From contig CM055102.1 in NCBI GenBank assembly GCA_029204225.1, forward strand, positions 20,037,349-20,101,348: DNA of 64,000 nt, given 5' to 3'. Origin of the DNA: Diphasiastrum complanatum (Eukaryota; Streptophyta; Lycopodiopsida; Lycopodiales; Lycopodiaceae). The notes beneath the pieces are model-generated. The model saw nothing but the letters and a program-made list of their open reading frames with translations. It had not been told where the DNA came from and did not search any database. Both the position numbers and the translations under genes were made by a program. The stretch's first letter is position 1; every line of letters starts with the position of its first letter. Positions 26,351 through 36,899 of this stretch are shown here, in pieces.

Positions 26351-26882
26351 CGCTCCGTTCCAAAACTTGGCCATTATTTATTGAGACTTTGGATCTCCCA
26401 TGCATTTCAGGTAAAGTGAATTGTTTTTACTCATGGAGAGTTTTGCTCACTTTAGTGGATAGTATTCTACTACAGATTGTAGTCTATAAGTGCTTGAGTA
26501 CGAGGTTCAATCTAGATCTCTGGATTTATAGAAGATATCTTGGTTTATATTTGTATCCCAAGTGAGAAAAAACAAATGCTAGGGTCAAAGGCTCAACTAT
26601 CCTTTGATCAAAGCAGGCAATCAGAACTATTCTTTTTCATGTCAAAAGAAGAAAATTTTGGAAGACCAAAGTCAGTTCTATTTCCATTGTAAAAAGATTA
26701 TAAAAAAGCTTCAAGAAAACAAAACAGCCTTATTTTGTAACAAACGCACTCGTCATATTTAAACATGTTTAGTATGAAACGAGGCAACTATGAAGCATAT
26801 TATAATGCCAAGAATATGTATTTCTAACCAATTTTGACAATGGGGCACTGGTCCAGATCAAAACAGGTTCAAGGCCCATTTC

Positions 26883-28158
26883 GGCCAGATATAACTCTAA
26901 CACTAAGTCATCACTCTTTTTGGATAAGCAGATATGCCAAGTGACTGAAATTAGCTATTTCTTCATCATGTCATTTTATAAATGCTTATCAGCAATTTGG
27001 CAACAATCAGACAGCTAACATGTCACTGCAATAGAAGCTAATTGAATTCAGAGTATTCTATTTACCTTCAACATACCTCATGACCGGTTCACATTGCTAC
27101 GGTGGCTGGTTATGAGATTGATTCCCTACCCAAGCTCGGCCAGATATAACTCTAACGCTAAGTCATCACTCTTTTTGGATAAGCAGATATGCCAAGTGAC
27201 TGAATTAGCTATTTCTTCATCAGGTCATTTTATAAATGCTTATCAGCAATTTGGCTAAACAGTCAACAACAAGACAGCTAACATGTCACTGCAATAGAAG
27301 CTAATTGAATTGAGAGTATTACCTCATGAACGTTTCACATTGCTGTGGTGGCTGGCCATGAGATTGATTCCCTACCCAAGCTCAGCCAGATATAACTCTA
27401 ACGCTAAGTCATCACTCTTTTTGGATAAGCAGATATGCCAAGTGACTGAATTAGCTATTTCTTCATCATGTCATTTTATAAATGCTTATCAGCGATTTGG
27501 CTAAATAGTCAACAACCAGACAGCTAACATGTCACTGCAATAGAAGCTAATTGAATTCAAAGTATTCTATTTACCCTCAACATACCTCATGACCGGTTCA
27601 AATTGCTGTGGTGGCTGGTTATGAGATTGATTCCCTACCCAAGCTCGGCCAGATATAACTCTAACGCTAAGTCATCACTCTTTTTGGATAAGCAGATATG
27701 CCAAATGACTGAATTAGCTATTTCTTCATCATGTCATTTTATAAATGCTTGTCAGCAATTTGGCTAAATAGTCAGACAGCTAACATGTCACAGCAATGGA
27801 AGCTAATTCAATTGAGAGTATTCTATTTACCCTCAACATACCTCATGACCGGTTCACATTGCTGTGGTGGCTGGTCATGAGATTGATTCCCTACCCAAGC
27901 TTGGCCAGATATAAGTCTAACGCTAAGTCATCACTCTTTTTGGATAAGCAGATATGCCAAGTAATTAGCTATTTCTTCAAAATGTCATTTTATAAGTGCT
28001 TATCAGCAATTTGGCTAAATAGTCAACAACCAGACAGCTAACATGTCACTGCAATGGAAGCTAATTGAATTGAGAGTATTATATTTACCCTCAACATACC
28101 TCATGACCGGTTCACATTGCTCTGGTGGCTGGTTATGAGATCGATTCCCTACCCAAGC
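26883..28158. repeat. Tandem array, five units of about 255 bp
   Basis: Units start at ggccagatataa or its variant at 26,883, 27,138, 27,384, 27,647 and 27,903, with spacings of 255, 246, 263 and 256. The fifth ends near 28,158. Each unit contains cgctaagtcatcactctttt and ends with tgattccctacccaagct. Frames such as 27,310-27,504 and 27,796-28,041 are open by chance and differ between units. No RNA or protein function is evident. Confidence 0.95.
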
Positions 28159-28159
28159 T

Positions 28160-28890
28160 CTTCTTTGTTCGTTTCATAAACTCAAAGCTGCCAAAACGAA
28201 TTCAACTTGAGGAAAAGCTTTCAAATAAGGCTGCCATATTCTCACTGAATCCATTTTTTGATACACTTTTCAGTACAAATTGATGCCCTGGACAGGTTCA
28301 ATGCAGTAGTAACTGACATAATTCCCATTACGCACAACCTTTTAGTATGCTAAACTTTACGAAAAACAATCAAAGACACCCAGAAACGCTATGGAGAATT
28401 ATCGTAGCGGCTAAATCCCATTCACAAGATACATGTTTCCATATTCTTTTCCAAAAGGGCCAAAAAAATGAGCAACGACCTGAATCACTTTCTGAAATAA
28501 CATTTCACTCGATAGGAACGGTAGAGGTAAGACGCCTTTTAAAATTGCCTACCCACTTACATACTGGAACTTACACTTTCTGACTCATCGCATGTAGGAT
28601 AATGGACAGGAATAATTCACCATGTCACTAAAACATAATCATGCTGTTACTGTTAAATTACCACAGAGGTATTCTGCATGTGACACAAGTTGATGATCAT
28701 AACAGTTACAAAGAAGCAGCAAAATGGGCAATGCAAATTCCTAAGGAGATCTATAACAATCCGATGATTTTCAAGGAAGCATAAATTTGATTAAGAGGAA
28801 TCTCATCAAATGATCTATTGCAAGGTCAAAAGCCTCATCATAATCAGAAACACAGCAAGCTTCACCCTAAACCTTAAACACTAAATCCTA
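28160..28890. other. Intergenic or intronic stretch, no gene confirmed
   Basis: A minus-strand stretch near 28,440-28,500 reads HFFGPFGKEYGNMYLVNGI before a stop and might be a decayed exon, but no family was recognised. Confidence 0.3.
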
Positions 28891-28897
28891 TTCTTAC

Positions 28898-29087
28898 CAT
28901 GATTCACAAATGAATGGCTGTTCAAATCCGAATCCTGTTTATTGCTTTGATGATCTTGGCTGCCTACTGACACAGCACTTAATTGAGAAGATATTGAATT
29001 TAAGCTATTTTCCATCTCGCTGGAAGACCACCACTCTTCCTGTGGGGGAGCACGCCCATGAGCTTCAAAATAGTTTGCTTCTTGGAC
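28898..29087 (-). other. Exon-like segment, unknown protein
   Basis: On the minus strand a 190-bp open stretch lies between a good 3' splice site (gacag before 29,087) and a good 5' splice site (gtaag after 28,898). It encodes a polar Ser/Asn/Gln-rich peptide with EANYFEAHGRAPPQEEWW near its start and SLNSISSQLSAVSVGSQDH in the middle. No family was recognised, and flanking exons were not found. It lies 2.4 kb downstream of the eIF4B-like start on the same strand but does not resemble eIF4B. Confidence 0.3.
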
Positions 29088-29099
29088 CTGTCAATTGAA

Positions 29100-30440
29100 G
29101 CTATGGGAGGATGTTTGGCAAAACCTCCAACACAGTTACTGCTCTGTTGAAAAAGCACGTCAACAGAAACCCTCAAACAGACAGAATTTTATCAGGAAAA
29201 GCATGGATAGCTTTGCGTGAATAAAAAAATCCATCATAGATCAATATAAAGACCAGACAGAACCTCGTACAACAGCATACCCAGAGACAACAATACAAAC
29301 CATGGCCTCACTTTCAATTTAGCTACGACAACTTGGGAATGAAGGGGTTAAAACTCCTTGTCATGTGTGGATTACTTCACCAAGATACGGTAAACAGTCT
29401 AGAGCACAAAGTCTGAAAAAATTCTACCGGCTCTCTCTTTAATATGCACTTTGGATTTAGGTTTTGCGGGAATAAGTGCTCCGTTAGCTCATATGGACCA
29501 ACGGATTTTCAGTCAGAGTTTCTCACTATTGAAAGGGTTTCAACTTTCAACTTTCTACAAAACTTTTGACATGGATTCTAGAGGTTTTTTACTGCGGGAG
29601 AAACCTTTTGAAATTTTGACTCTTTCATGAGATTCAACATATTTTTTTTAAAAATTAACAATGTTTTAGCCTCCTATGCATCATGGTTAAAAAATATAAC
29701 AATGTTTTGGCGTCCTACAAATCATCCTGCCGTGGATGCTCTGCATCATCATTCCTCCGGAAAATCAGTCCAGAGTAGTAGTGGCAACATATTGTACTGA
29801 CCTAGTTAAGCAAGCACAGATTATAGTGCTAGGCTGAAATTTTAGCTGCTTGCTCTGATTCTATTTATGTTATATTTAGCTGCTCCATGTTGGGCTCAAT
29901 TGTCAGGAAGAATCTGGGATGATCCTGCTTCGAATCAGCTCATGCTATAGCTCAACAGCAGCCGCAAAGCTTGTCGTACTTCCCTCCCACCAGGGATCCT
30001 AACTCTCCTACACTAGCTCACTTTGAGAAATCAATCGAAGCAGCATTGCCCCATAAAAAGGTACTTCTTTTAGACAATTCCTTCTTGTTTGAGCAAGATA
30101 TCATCGATCAGTATTTTGTTTTGCAGCGGTGATGACAAATAATCTCTGACAAAAACACCAGCTTGTTGTTTGCAGTCTTTGGCAAAGTGGCTGGCAGCAT
30201 ATTCTGAATGCTTCCCTTGTTTTGAGCATGCAGAAACAGTGATGAACCACTTTTGCCACTGCAGGTGCATGGTCAGAGAAGACAACATTTGATGCAGAGA
30301 CTATATGAGCATGTTTTAACAGCAAGATGTGGAAGTGATTCCAGTCTATTTCATGCTCTCATGGCATTGGGAAATACCCAACTGCAAAACTAGAACGTGA
30401 TGGATCATGGAAATGCCTCTTTCCACTACATCGTACCAGC
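29100..30440. other. Intergenic or intronic stretch
   Basis: Overlapping minus-strand frames at 30,070-30,325 are open for about 70 residues but differ from any known motif. Nothing more can be supported. Confidence 0.3.
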
Positions 30441-30449
30441 AAAGTGAGC

Positions 30450-30640
30450 CAGCAAGTGTGCGGGAGGCCGGCGTTTTGGGCGGGAGGGTACAATTTTTTT
30501 AAAACGGGGAGCTTTTTTTTTTTGGGGCAGGGTTAGGGTGCCCATGGAAATGACCCCTCAAGTGTGCGAGCGGGTGGGTGGGAGGGTACAAAATTTGAAA
30601 AATAGGGCATTTTTTTAGAGGCAAGGTCAGGCTACTCATG
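30450..30640. repeat. Degenerate direct repeat, G-rich
   Basis: agtgtgcgggaggc...gcccatgg (30,455-30,547) and agtgtgcgagcggg...ctcatgg (30,560-30,640) are diverged copies of a roughly 90-bp G-rich unit with T-runs. Confidence 0.6.
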
Positions 30641-30699
30641 GGGCAGCGCAACTGCTGCCCACAAAAAACATGAAAAAGGGTCCTGGTTAGCTCTCACGT

Positions 30700-30925
30700 T
30701 ACCGGACACAGCGATGTGAGCCCACAAGTCTACGGGCGGGCAAGGCAAGGTTTTGGACTGGTGAGAGAGAGAGAGAAACAAATGTCCCCTCCCTTGCACG
30801 TGTCCCTGCCCCCTCCCCACACCCTCGCCACCCTCCCAGCACGCTCTCCCGGCGTGCCCTCCCCTCGCGCCCTCCCTTTGCCCTACCTGCTCCCTTGCTA
30901 CGCCTTCCCATTTACTTGAACTGAG
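30700..30925. other. GC-rich, C-tract-rich island
   Basis: This stretch stands out from the AT-rich surroundings and contains repeated CCCTCC/CCCTGCC motifs plus a short GA run at 30,762. Frames are open on both strands because of composition. No gene was recognised. Confidence 0.5.
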
Positions 30926-31441
30926 AAAAGCAGACAATTCTAACCCGAACTCAACTATTGTTTCCATCATTTTAATTTGATGCTCAAGATAAACTGTTAT
31001 TAAAGAATCTAGACAATTAAAGTCCAAGCAACATACACTAAACATATTCAAGTCAATGAATGTGATAAGAAACCGTGACACAAATTCGGCACTCCTTGCA
31101 TGGTGGCATGTACTGTGCAAAGCTCCAAACAAAGGATAACATGAAACATGGGATGTCTATACAAATTCTTCTCGTGTGACCTTAGATGAGAACATCTTCT
31201 CAAACTTGCAAGCATATGAAAACTTAAAGAAGCCCAACCACGTAAAGAATTTGCATACCTCCGATTTTTGACAAAATTATAGCATGGGACTCACTAAAAA
31301 TACCAAGTATCCAACAATAAATAACACGGGGAAGTTCCCAAAAGAAACTGCAAATTCAAACACAATATATTCCTGTGGAAAGACATCTCTTTCAAAATGT
31401 CAGCGAAGCATTTCTACAAGCATTGTAAAAAATGGACAAAC

Positions 31442-32209
31442 CTTTCAACTGATCTGTGTTCAAGTTCGAAATGGATTCTCCTCCAGTCTTTGCCCTTCTC
31501 CTCTAGCAGAATTTGCATCACCAAAAGGATTGATCTCGGCACAAGATTTTGTTCCCAATTGAGTAGACAAGTCATGTGTTTGAGGCCGACTTGAATGGCT
31601 GCTGGAAGGACGACTGTTTTCTCTGCCTTGTCCATGCGGTTCATATTTCAATGGCAGACGTGTCCAACGTTGCAGGACCACCGTCAGGTGTGGATGGCAA
31701 GGAGTTTCTGATCTCTCTTTCTATGTTCTCCAGCTCAGCTTCGAACTTCCTCCAGTCCTGACCCTTTTCTGCTTCCTAAGGACGGGCAGCACCAAATGGA
31801 TTCGATCTTGGCTTTGGCTTAGAAAGATGAATGTCAGGCATAGATGGGTGGCTCTCCACAATTTTTGAGCCTTTGCCAACCGGAGTCTCTTTTGAGGGTA
31901 TAGCAAAAGGGACTGACGCATCCACAATTTGGCTTCGAGATAGCATGATCAAATGAGGCCGTTCTACAGGTCTTGACTCATCCACCTGTGGCATTCCTCC
32001 AGGCCACTGATTACCATCGGCATCGGGCTTTCTTCTTATTGCTCTGCTGCTGCTTGCCAATGCTTGTTGTCACTGTTGCCTCACCCAGGATTGGAAACCC
32101 TTCCTCCCTACCAACAGCATCTGTTGTTTCTGCTAGCTCCTTTACCTCCTTTTCGCCCGCTCTGCTTCCGCTCAGCCCAAGCTCCGATCACCCCCCACGG
32201 CTTCACCAT
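31442..32209 (-). pseudogene. eIF4B-like translation factor, 5' part (frameshifted)
   Basis: The frame starts with a Met followed by VKPWGVIGAWAE, matching the plant eIF4B N-terminus. After a frame change it reads GFPILGEA, then a Lys-rich stretch. Another frame gives KPRSNPFGAARP and then EKGQDWRKFEAELE. A second copy of this eIF4B motif pair follows: INPFGDAN and, one frame over, LLEEKGKDWRRIHFELEHR. The last codons are followed by gtttgt at 31,441, a possible intron donor. Plant eIF4B has a few hundred residues between the N-terminus and the first NPFGAARP; here only about 100 are found. At least three frameshifts make it a pseudogene unless the assembly is wrong. eIF4B is an RNA-binding stimulator of the eIF4A helicase in cytosolic translation initiation. 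Confidence 0.78.
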
Positions 32210-32275
32210 CATCCACGCCCAGACACCCTCCTTCCTTCCCTTGTTTCTTCCTTTCGATCGCTCACAAAAACAAAT

Positions 32276-32311
32276 GTGAGAGAGAGAGAGAGCGCGAGAG
32301 CGAGAGAGAGA
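32276..32311. repeat. GA-rich tract in the eIF4B-like leader
   Basis: GAGA repeats interrupted by GCGA lie just upstream (minus strand) of the eIF4B-like start codon. On the minus strand they read as a CT-rich leader, as common in plant 5' untranslated regions. Its presence argues that the pseudogene derives from a gene copy with its leader. Confidence 0.6.
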
Positions 32312-32469
32312 TAACTCTCTTATTTTCAAAATTAGTTTCAAAAACAAAGGGAAAAGGTTTCCGGGCCGTGTGACCTGCCCGAGAAGATTATTCTCTCCAA
32401 TCTTGAGGCTCAAATGGTAGTTATGGTGGAGTTCTTTTTAGCTAAACATGCTGTTTTTATTAATAAAAG

Positions 32470-32757
32470 ATGAAAAACCCATCAGAGTACAAAGGAATGC
32501 ATGTAAAAAGTGTAAAAGCCATAAGGCGAATTGAGATACTGTACATCAACTATAACAAAGCAACAATATCACAAAGTAGCTATAAAAAACCTACTGCTTC
32601 TTGTAAGTCGTTAGCTAAGATAGTTGGAAGTTTAGGTAGTGTAAGAAGCTGTGAAGCAGCTGTTCTGGCAAGGCATGTGCAAAATCATCATAGTAAATTT
32701 AAGCCGAAAATAGGGCTTTGTAAGGAATGCTCGGTAGGACAAAGAAACATACCATAA
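32470..32757 (+). CDS. Hypothetical 95-residue frame
   Basis: Open frame rich in Lys and Ser with AKIVGSLGSVRSCEAAVLAR in its second half and two CxxC-poor cysteines. Not recognised. The minus strand is also open for stretches, so coding status is doubtful. Confidence 0.2.
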   Translation: MKNPSEYKGMHVKSVKAIRRIEILYINYNKATISQSSYKKPTASCKSLAKIVGSLGSVRSCEAAVLARHVQNHHSKFKPKIGLCKECSVGQRNIP

Positions 32758-32839
32758 AGTTGTCTAAATATTTTTTTTGGAAACTTCATTTTTCATCTAT
32801 TTACTCCATTGGCAATGCAAATCATTCTTACTATTGTAG

Positions 32840-33690
32840 TCATGTATACAGCTACTACAACCCACGATACAACCATCGAGAACAAACAGGTGGACATTAT
32901 TAGCCCCCTAGGCCTCAATTTGTTTCACGACCTCCACAAAATCAATATCCTCCGTGAAACAATCCACCGGTTCAAATCCAAGAGCTACCTAGGCAAAATC
33001 CACAGCAATACCTGCCTCAACTAGGTCCACCTCCAAGGAGACACCCTGATAGAGGAACTCCACAAAATCGAGTCATTAAAGCACCCGTTCAAACACAATT
33101 TGTTGATAATTCCTTTGATCATTCATACCATGCCGATAACACATCCAACGCTAGCAGTTACGCACAATATCACGAAGATCCCTCATGCTCCTATAAAGGA
33201 GATGAGTATCCAAACAATCTAAAAACTCTGGAAATGCTAGCCATCCAAGATGGCTACGCTCACCGGATCACAACCCACCTGACCTACCTAAAGTTAATAT
33301 TGACACTGGTGAGTTTGGTGACCCCCAAGATGTGCTACCAACCACTCGAAGTTTCTCCCCGCCACCTACTGGTTTTGACACGGGTGAGGTAGGGCCCTCA
33401 ATCAATAAAAGAGCCAGAAAAGATGACAAGGGAACTAAATCATTGGATGAGTATATGGCGAAGCCTCCATAGAAGCTAAGGGAAACGCAACCAATCAAGC
33501 CAAGACCCAAGATGGCCGATACCACAGAGTCCAAGAAGTTCCAAAGAAAATACCCTCAATCCATGGGAGGCAGGCGAGAAGATCTGGACCAGAGCAACTA
33601 TTCTTTGAGGTCAGACATCATTGCTGCCCTGCAGCCACGGCCCAGAATGGGAAAGCAAGGTCCTGAAAGACAATAGAAGACTGTAGGAGT
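32840..33690 (+). pseudogene. Degenerate Pro/Gln-rich frame, possibly retroelement gag-like
   Basis: One frame gives Pro/Gln/Arg-rich sequence (PPRPQFVSRPPQNQYPP, then GPPRRHPDRGTPQNR). After a frameshift near 33,280 another gives VNIDTGEFGDPQDVLPTTRS, KRARKDDKGTKSLDEYMAKP and SKKFQRKYPQSMGGRREDL. The pieces read as one long, once-coding protein with two or three lesions. Proline-rich gag tails of the nearby gypsy elements look similar in style, but no zinc knuckle or catalytic motif is present. The identification is an inference. Confidence 0.4.
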
Positions 33691-33964
33691 TTTTAAGGGC
33701 ACCTGCTTGGAAAAGGATTGATCAAACTTTGCAACAAATTGCGGTTCTCGATGTTCGAATCCTTAGAAAAGGAAATGAACACGAGAAAAATGTCAATGAA
33801 GTGCCAAGACGAGCAAGATACGCAAGAGATTCTCAAGTGTGCCGAAATGTAAGAGGTCATTGAGAGATCTCAATTTTGTGAAACAATTTTTGCGGCAAAT
33901 AAGCACTTGGTTTTACACAAGCGATCGAAGATCTACACTTTTCCAAGTGCCAAATGAAGGCGAT

Positions 33965-34140
33965 GTCATTCGATATGTATTGCAGTGTTGGACTGCTATA
34001 ATGCAAGAATAGGAGGTCAATAGCTTATATTTGGATTGCATGGAATCCTAAGAGAAATATTCTCTCCTCAAAGGAGATTATATATACTATGGAAACTTGC
34101 CCATCTCCCTATTGGATTTTCTGATTCATGAGCCGAGATC
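33965..34140 (+). repeat. LTR-like repeat family L2, partial copy
   Basis: Matches the reverse complement of about 45,320-45,490 (shared ctataatgca, cttatatttgg and ggagattatatatacta-type stretches with a TATA-like core). It is cut off exactly where the minus-strand gag begins. Confidence 0.65.
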
Positions 34141-35330
34141 CTATCCTGGATGTGTTTCAATTGGCAAGGTTTTTACTTGTACAGAACAGGCAGGAGCATC
34201 TGGTTTAGATCGGGAACGACAATCCTTCACATGGTGTCCAATGCCGCAATTTTCACAAGCTGATAGGAAGCGGAGTTTATCTGAACAACGAATACTTGGG
34301 TGTTTACTTGTGCAGATAAAGCATTCTCGTATTTTTGGAAGTTGATGCGAGGCAAACACAACTTGGTTAGGATCATAGGTTTGGGCATTGGGATCAACTG
34401 CTTGAGCATTAGGATCATATGTATAATAAACAATTGTCTCAGTGGTGTACTGCGGTTGAGTAGTGCCTTCCACATAATAAGTTGTTGGATCGATGGTATT
34501 GGGATCAAGATATTGGACAACTAGTTGTGGAGCAGGTTGGTTAGCGACGAATTGTTGACATGGTGGTTGGTACTGATTTGGTGCGGTTGGTCATGGTTGG
34601 TATACCCCTGGGCGTGGTATGGGCTGTTGTGGAGGGTAGGGGCGGTATGCTCGATACATGGGTCTGGGTGTTGCTGGAAAATGATTTCTCAGGTGAGGGC
34701 ATTCATTAGCAGTGTGATTCTATGAACAGATTGGACACCATGCATTCTCTCTTGTTGGAAAAGATTTCTCATGAATCTGTTTCATGGCAGTTTGGAAATC
34801 AACAGTGAGTTTATCCATATGAGATTGTTGAGCCTTTTGACAGGTTTCCATTTGATGCAAAAGTTCAGTAGATTGGGCAGCATTTTTAAACTTTGGGTGA
34901 TTAAGACGGTCGGAATTCTTAGATTTATTTTTATGATGGTCAAAGTCGTCATCAGAACCTTCGTATTCTTCACCGATAACATCAATCATTACGTCTTTAT
35001 GTTGGTCATAAAGGTCAACTAGTTTTAGTTTGCGGCGGATGTTTTTAGGGAATCCAACCAAGAACAATTTAATGGCCATACGTTCGGTGATATTTTCATC
35101 AACACATTCTACTTTGAGATGTTTAAAATGCTCAATGTAGTTTCAAACAGACTCTTCACGACGCATCTTGATATGGGTGATTTGGATGAATGGGCTCTGA
35201 GTCAGTTTGGATGGTTTGAAACGCTTGATGAGTGCGTCTTTGAGGGTAGTCTAGGAAGCAAAATCAGGAGCTTCAAGGTTGAGATACTACTCTTTGGTTG
35301 TTCCACAGAGTACCATCGGGAATAGTCGAA
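34141..35330 (-). pseudogene. Ty3/gypsy gag with zinc knuckles
   Basis: From the right, the frame gives a retrotransposon gag domain (TLKDALIKRFKPSK, NYIEHFKHLKVEC), then 35,079-34,720 with LFLVGFPKNIRRKLK and an acidic stretch, then the first zinc motif CPICS-NHTANEC. After Pro/Gln/Tyr-rich sequence, 34,473-34,141 carries repeated YDPNA units and a double knuckle (CFICTSKHPSIRC and CENCGIGHHVKDC). TAG at 34,720-34,722 and TGA at 34,591-34,593 interrupt it; the related frame at 55,987-56,448 has CAG and CGA there. The start of gag is upstream of 35,330, but its ATG is not clear. The protein is the capsid/nucleocapsid precursor of the element whose 5' LTR is at 35,961-36,802. Confidence 0.9.
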
Positions 35331-35946
35331 GAATGTTTTTAGGGATAGAATTCACAAAGAGTACAGATGAATCGTGCTCACTATGGATGATTTCTTAGTA
35401 TGTCTGGCGATTTCTGATATAATGGTTTTACTGACAGATGAGAAAAATAGTGAAAAAGATGAGTTTCTGATAGAACACAGGCTAAATCTCTAAGATAGAA
35501 TTCGCGAAGCTGCTGGAGGACTGATCTTTGCTAGATCTAGCCTCAATGAGATCGGCGAATTCTAAGACCAAGAGTTAGTTGGAAAACAATGGATTTTGAT
35601 AGTATATCAAGGTGTTTTCAAAGAATCTGAGCAAGGTCAAAATTCATGGAGGTAATAGAATGGAAGATCAGTGTCTGTTATGGCTGCAGACAGACCCGAA
35701 AATTCTGATATACCTGTTTGGTTGAAAAAAAAATGTCACTTCGGTCACTTCTTTCAAAAAAAATGCCCAAGTTGACACTTTTGTTGCTTCCCCCCGGCTT
35801 GATAGGTTGCTCCGCATCTCGTTGAGGACGTGGAGAGAAGTCTCATGTTGTGGTGTGAAGGTAAAAAGGAAGCAAGCATACACACAAATACGAAAGAGGA
35901 TGAACGAAAGGAAAAGAAAGCTAGGTAGAAAAAAATCTTTAAAAGT
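35331..35946 (-). other. Leader of the gypsy element
   Basis: Untranslated region between the primer site and gag. Bases 35,410-35,946 match 54,300-54,849 closely, including gatatacctgtttggt and caagttgacactttygttgc, so the two elements belong to one family. Confidence 0.8.
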
Positions 35947-35959
35947 GGCAACGGCGCCA
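35947..35959 (-). other. Primer binding site, TGGCGCCGTTGCC
   Basis: One base after the LTR end on the minus strand. TGGCGCC-type sites are common in plant Ty3/gypsy elements of the Athila/Tat group; I do not assign the tRNA with confidence. Confidence 0.88.
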
Positions 35960-35960
35960 A

Positions 35961-36802
35961 TGCTAGAAGTATTTCTAGTTTACACGATGGCTAGATCTAC
36001 TCATGGGTGTAGTATAGTGTAGAGAGGATCGTCCACTTCTTAAAAACCTACCAAAGCTTTCAAATGGAAATAAACAAACAAGAACGGGAGCACCAAGGCT
36101 TTCCCAACTGGTGCTCGGTACGGAAATAAAACTAACTTGACTAAGGCTTACCTAACTAACCAAGATAACAAAGCAATAATATCCTTGCTAAGGCTTCCCA
36201 ACTAGCAAGTTCATTAAGCTAGATCCTAAGTTAAAACCCAAAAGGGAGATCGAAATAATAGATTGCGGCTAACTAAATAATCAACAAATAAAGCATACCA
36301 CAATAAATCCAATGAAAGGAGACAAGAGGAGGCCTGAGCACCTTCCCTCAAGCTATGCACCTTCCAGTGGGAACACAAGTAAAATTGCGAGATAATCTCA
36401 AAAGAGAACAATTTAGCATGATCTCAAAAGTGTTGTGTACATGACAAATACTTCTCCTTTTATAGCAAGGAGGGTCTTCCATAAGTATCCACTAACTTAT
36501 GGGATTAGTTTAAAACTAGCCATTCTAGAACTTCTAACTTAGGACTTAGAACTTTAAAAGTTTATAACTTTGAAACTTAAGATAACTTAAGACAAATATT
36601 TCTAAGCTTAAGTTTCTTAATTCTAAGTTCTAATCCTAAGTTTAAGTTATTTTATTATTTTAAGCTTCTACCCATGGACTTACAAAACACATGCCATAGT
36701 AGAAGTTTATTGGCAAATACTCACACGTGGGCTTACAAAACACATGCCACGGAGTTTTATTTCTTTTTTTACGTTTTCTTTGTGTTTGCACAGTTGCTAA
36801 CA
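35961..36802 (-). mobile_element. 5' LTR of a Ty3/gypsy element
   Basis: Starts TGTTAGCAACTGTGC at 36,802 and ends CTTCTAGCA at 35,961, 842 bp. Strongly similar to the plus-strand LTR at 38,192-38,980 and clearly related to 54,864-55,645. It contains the box TATAAAAGG about halfway and long AAGTTC/CTTAAG-rich degenerate repeats in its first third. Confidence 0.93.
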
Positions 36803-36899
36803 GAGGTCCATTCCACCACTTGAAAGTAAAAAGCAAGGAGGAAATACCAAAAACCTGAGAAAAAACAAAAAGAAACTCCACCTTCTGATTGATGCAAAA

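Larger units (their letters stand above)
25706..26376. mobile_element. 0.67-kb insertion with 11-bp target duplication (Mutator-like MITE candidate)
   Basis: The direct repeat tttattgagac lies on both sides (25,695-25,705 and 26,377-26,387), and repeat copy A has a single related site, so this is an insertion. Both ends carry GGAACG/GTTCCG-rich motifs in roughly inverted order, but they are too diverged for a clean terminal inverted repeat. Inside are three or four degenerate copies of a roughly 26-bp unit containing atcgcgcatatct, a (CCCTAAA)3 run, and a 108-bp direct duplication. Target length of 9-11 bp fits Mutator-type transposition. It has no coding capacity. Confidence 0.65.
22040..26543. 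repeat. Dispersed repeat family A, copy B, split by two insertions
   Basis: Matches copy A in three consecutive pieces: about 22,040-22,713, 24,325-25,705 and 26,377-26,543. The gaps are filled by a 1.6-kb LTR element and a 0.67-kb insert. After 26,543 the two copies diverge (2,247 in copy A). Copy A lacks both insertions, which shows that they entered later. Confidence 0.8.

Noticed and set aside
26883-28158. CRISPR array
   Set aside because: The units are long tandem repeats with no short repeat-spacer pattern, and the DNA is a plant genome.
30632-31132. 166-residue minus-strand frame with Gly/Arg-rich end
   Set aside because: Open because of the C/G-rich island at 30.7-30.9 kb, and the opposite strand is equally open; no domain.
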